Assembly: GCF_009674725.1 (NCBI RefSeq)
Contig: NZ_WKKH01000004.1
Coordinates: forward strand, 1 to 64,000
Length of the DNA: 64,000 nt
DNA from: Pedobacter petrophilus
GTDB lineage: Bacteria > Bacteroidota > Bacteroidia > Sphingobacteriales > Sphingobacteriaceae
Reading direction: 5' to 3'
The translations under genes and the position numbers were made by a program. Under the pieces are notes generated by a model. The model saw only the letters and a program-made list of their open reading frames with translations, did no database searches and was not told where the DNA came from. Of the stretch, positions 63,280-64,000 are shown in pieces; within the stretch, counting starts at the first letter, position 1, and each line of letters begins with the position of its first letter.

Positions 63280-64000
63280 ATGAAACGATTTTTAGCCATT
63301 AGCGTGCTTATCACAGCAATACTGGCCGCTTGTCAATCAGATTCTAAAAGCAAAATAGCTGATGCTTCAGTAGTTTCAAAAACTGAAGTAATAGACACAG
63401 CGAAGCAAAAGCCTGCAGATGCCAAGGCTATTTTGGCTAAACGTGAAGTACCGGTTTTATGCTATCACCAGATTAGAAATAATTTAGCAAGTGATAGTAA
63501 AAGGGCTCATGATGACATTATATCTCCTGATAAATTTCGGGAACATATAAAAATGCTGGCTGATAGTGGCTACCATACTATATTGCCCGATCAGTTGTAT
63601 AATTATCTGGTATTTGATGGTAAGCTTCCGGAAAAACCAATTATCATTTCTTTTGATGATACAGATGAAGACCAGTTTACAGTGGGTGCTACAACTTTAA
63701 AAAAATATGGCTTTAAAGGTGTTTATTTTATCATGACGGTTTCTATCGGCAGAAAAGGGAGAATTAATTATATGACTAAGGAGCAGATAAAACAATTGGC
63801 TGATGAAGGGAATAGCATCGCAAGCCATACTTATGATCATAAAAATTTCGCTCAATTTACCAATGAAGACTGGAAAACACAGATTGATGATCCAACTAAA
63901 AAACTGGAACAAATTACAGGTAAAAAAATCGAATATTTCGCTTATCCATATGGCGTATACAAAGCCTCAACTTTGCATAAATTAAAGGAACACGGTTTTA
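63280..64000 (+). CDS. Polysaccharide deacetylase, lipoprotein, cut by window end
   Basis: An open frame from the ATG at 63280 runs through the last base (240 codons visible). Lipoprotein signal MKRFLAISVLITA with lipobox LAAC, linker, then the NodB domain: SFDDTDEDQF, ASHTYDHKN and AYPYGVY. It closely parallels the deacetylase at 62018, including the shared stretch YFIMTVSIGRKG, so the two are tandem duplicates with diverged linkers. The C-terminal about 30-45 residues should lie beyond the window. Confidence 0.88.
   Translation, partial: MKRFLAISVLITAILAACQSDSKSKIADASVVSKTEVIDTAKQKPADAKAILAKREVPVLCYHQIRNNLASDSKRAHDDIISPDKFREHIKMLADSGYHTILPDQLYNYLVFDGKLPEKPIIISFDDTDEDQFTVGATTLKKYGFKGVYFIMTVSIGRKGRINYMTKEQIKQLADEGNSIASHTYDHKNFAQFTNEDWKTQIDDPTKKLEQITGKKIEYFAYPYGVYKASTLHKLKEHGF

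Overview
The window is chromosomal DNA of a Bacteroidetes bacterium, most likely a Sphingobacteriaceae member close to Pedobacter. The signs are TAnnTTTG-type -7 promoter boxes, almost no Shine-Dalgarno sequences, many SpI/SpII-exported proteins, a type IX secretion sorting domain, DUF4254 and DUF4290 proteins, and dense carbohydrate-active enzymes. No rRNA, tRNA, CRISPR array, integrase or transposase gene was seen.

1-27.5 kb is a pectin (rhamnogalacturonan-I) utilisation region in four transcription blocks. (a) Minus-strand GH2-GH105-GH31 (6694 to 122). (b) A minus-strand six-gene operon GH95, MG2/plug-like surface protein, PL11 lyase, GH2 and two CE12 acetylesterases (18837 to 7993). (c) A divergent plus-strand operon GH51-GH51-GH97-GH43 (19198 to 25639). 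(d) A minus-strand CE12 with an appended N-terminal domain, preceded by what looks like the stump of a GH28 polygalacturonase. Together they would deacetylate RG-I, cut its backbone (PL11, then GH105 on unsaturated ends) and strip arabinose, galactose and fucose/L-galactose side chains. No SusC/SusD pair and no sensor/regulator gene is present. A shared 18-bp element lies upstream of blocks a, b and d, and also upstream of the M28 peptidase gene at 53.7 kb.

27.6-43.1 kb is mostly housekeeping: SMP-30-like protein, a PolX/PHP protein with a degenerate polymerase site, DUF4254-heptosyltransferase-SixA, DUF4290, MurA (Asp in place of the catalytic Cys), cystathionine beta-synthase, DprA, and an operon lolD / Rossmann protein / degenerate HAD / S41 protease.

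43.1-47.6 kb holds two membrane-protein operons that share a 29-bp operator, one of which encodes a winged-helix regulator. 47.7-64 kb holds sucC, a fosmidomycin-resistance-type MFS pump, an FMN reductase, a beta-barrel protein, and a run of exported peptidases (M28, S8 with T9SS tail, M57, S9). The end of the window has two tandem lipoprotein polysaccharide deacetylases flanking a PH-domain gene; the second runs off the edge.

The most unusual non-coding signal is a set of intergenic arrays with strict 7-bp periodicity. At least twelve were found. The unit sequence differs from array to array, but all can be phased to a G-[T/G]-[T/A/C]-rich heptad. Eight of them begin at, or within about 15 nt of, a stop codon. 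One is a perfect ten-copy TTTAGGG array, identical to the plant telomere unit, that supplies the stop codon of the PolX gene.
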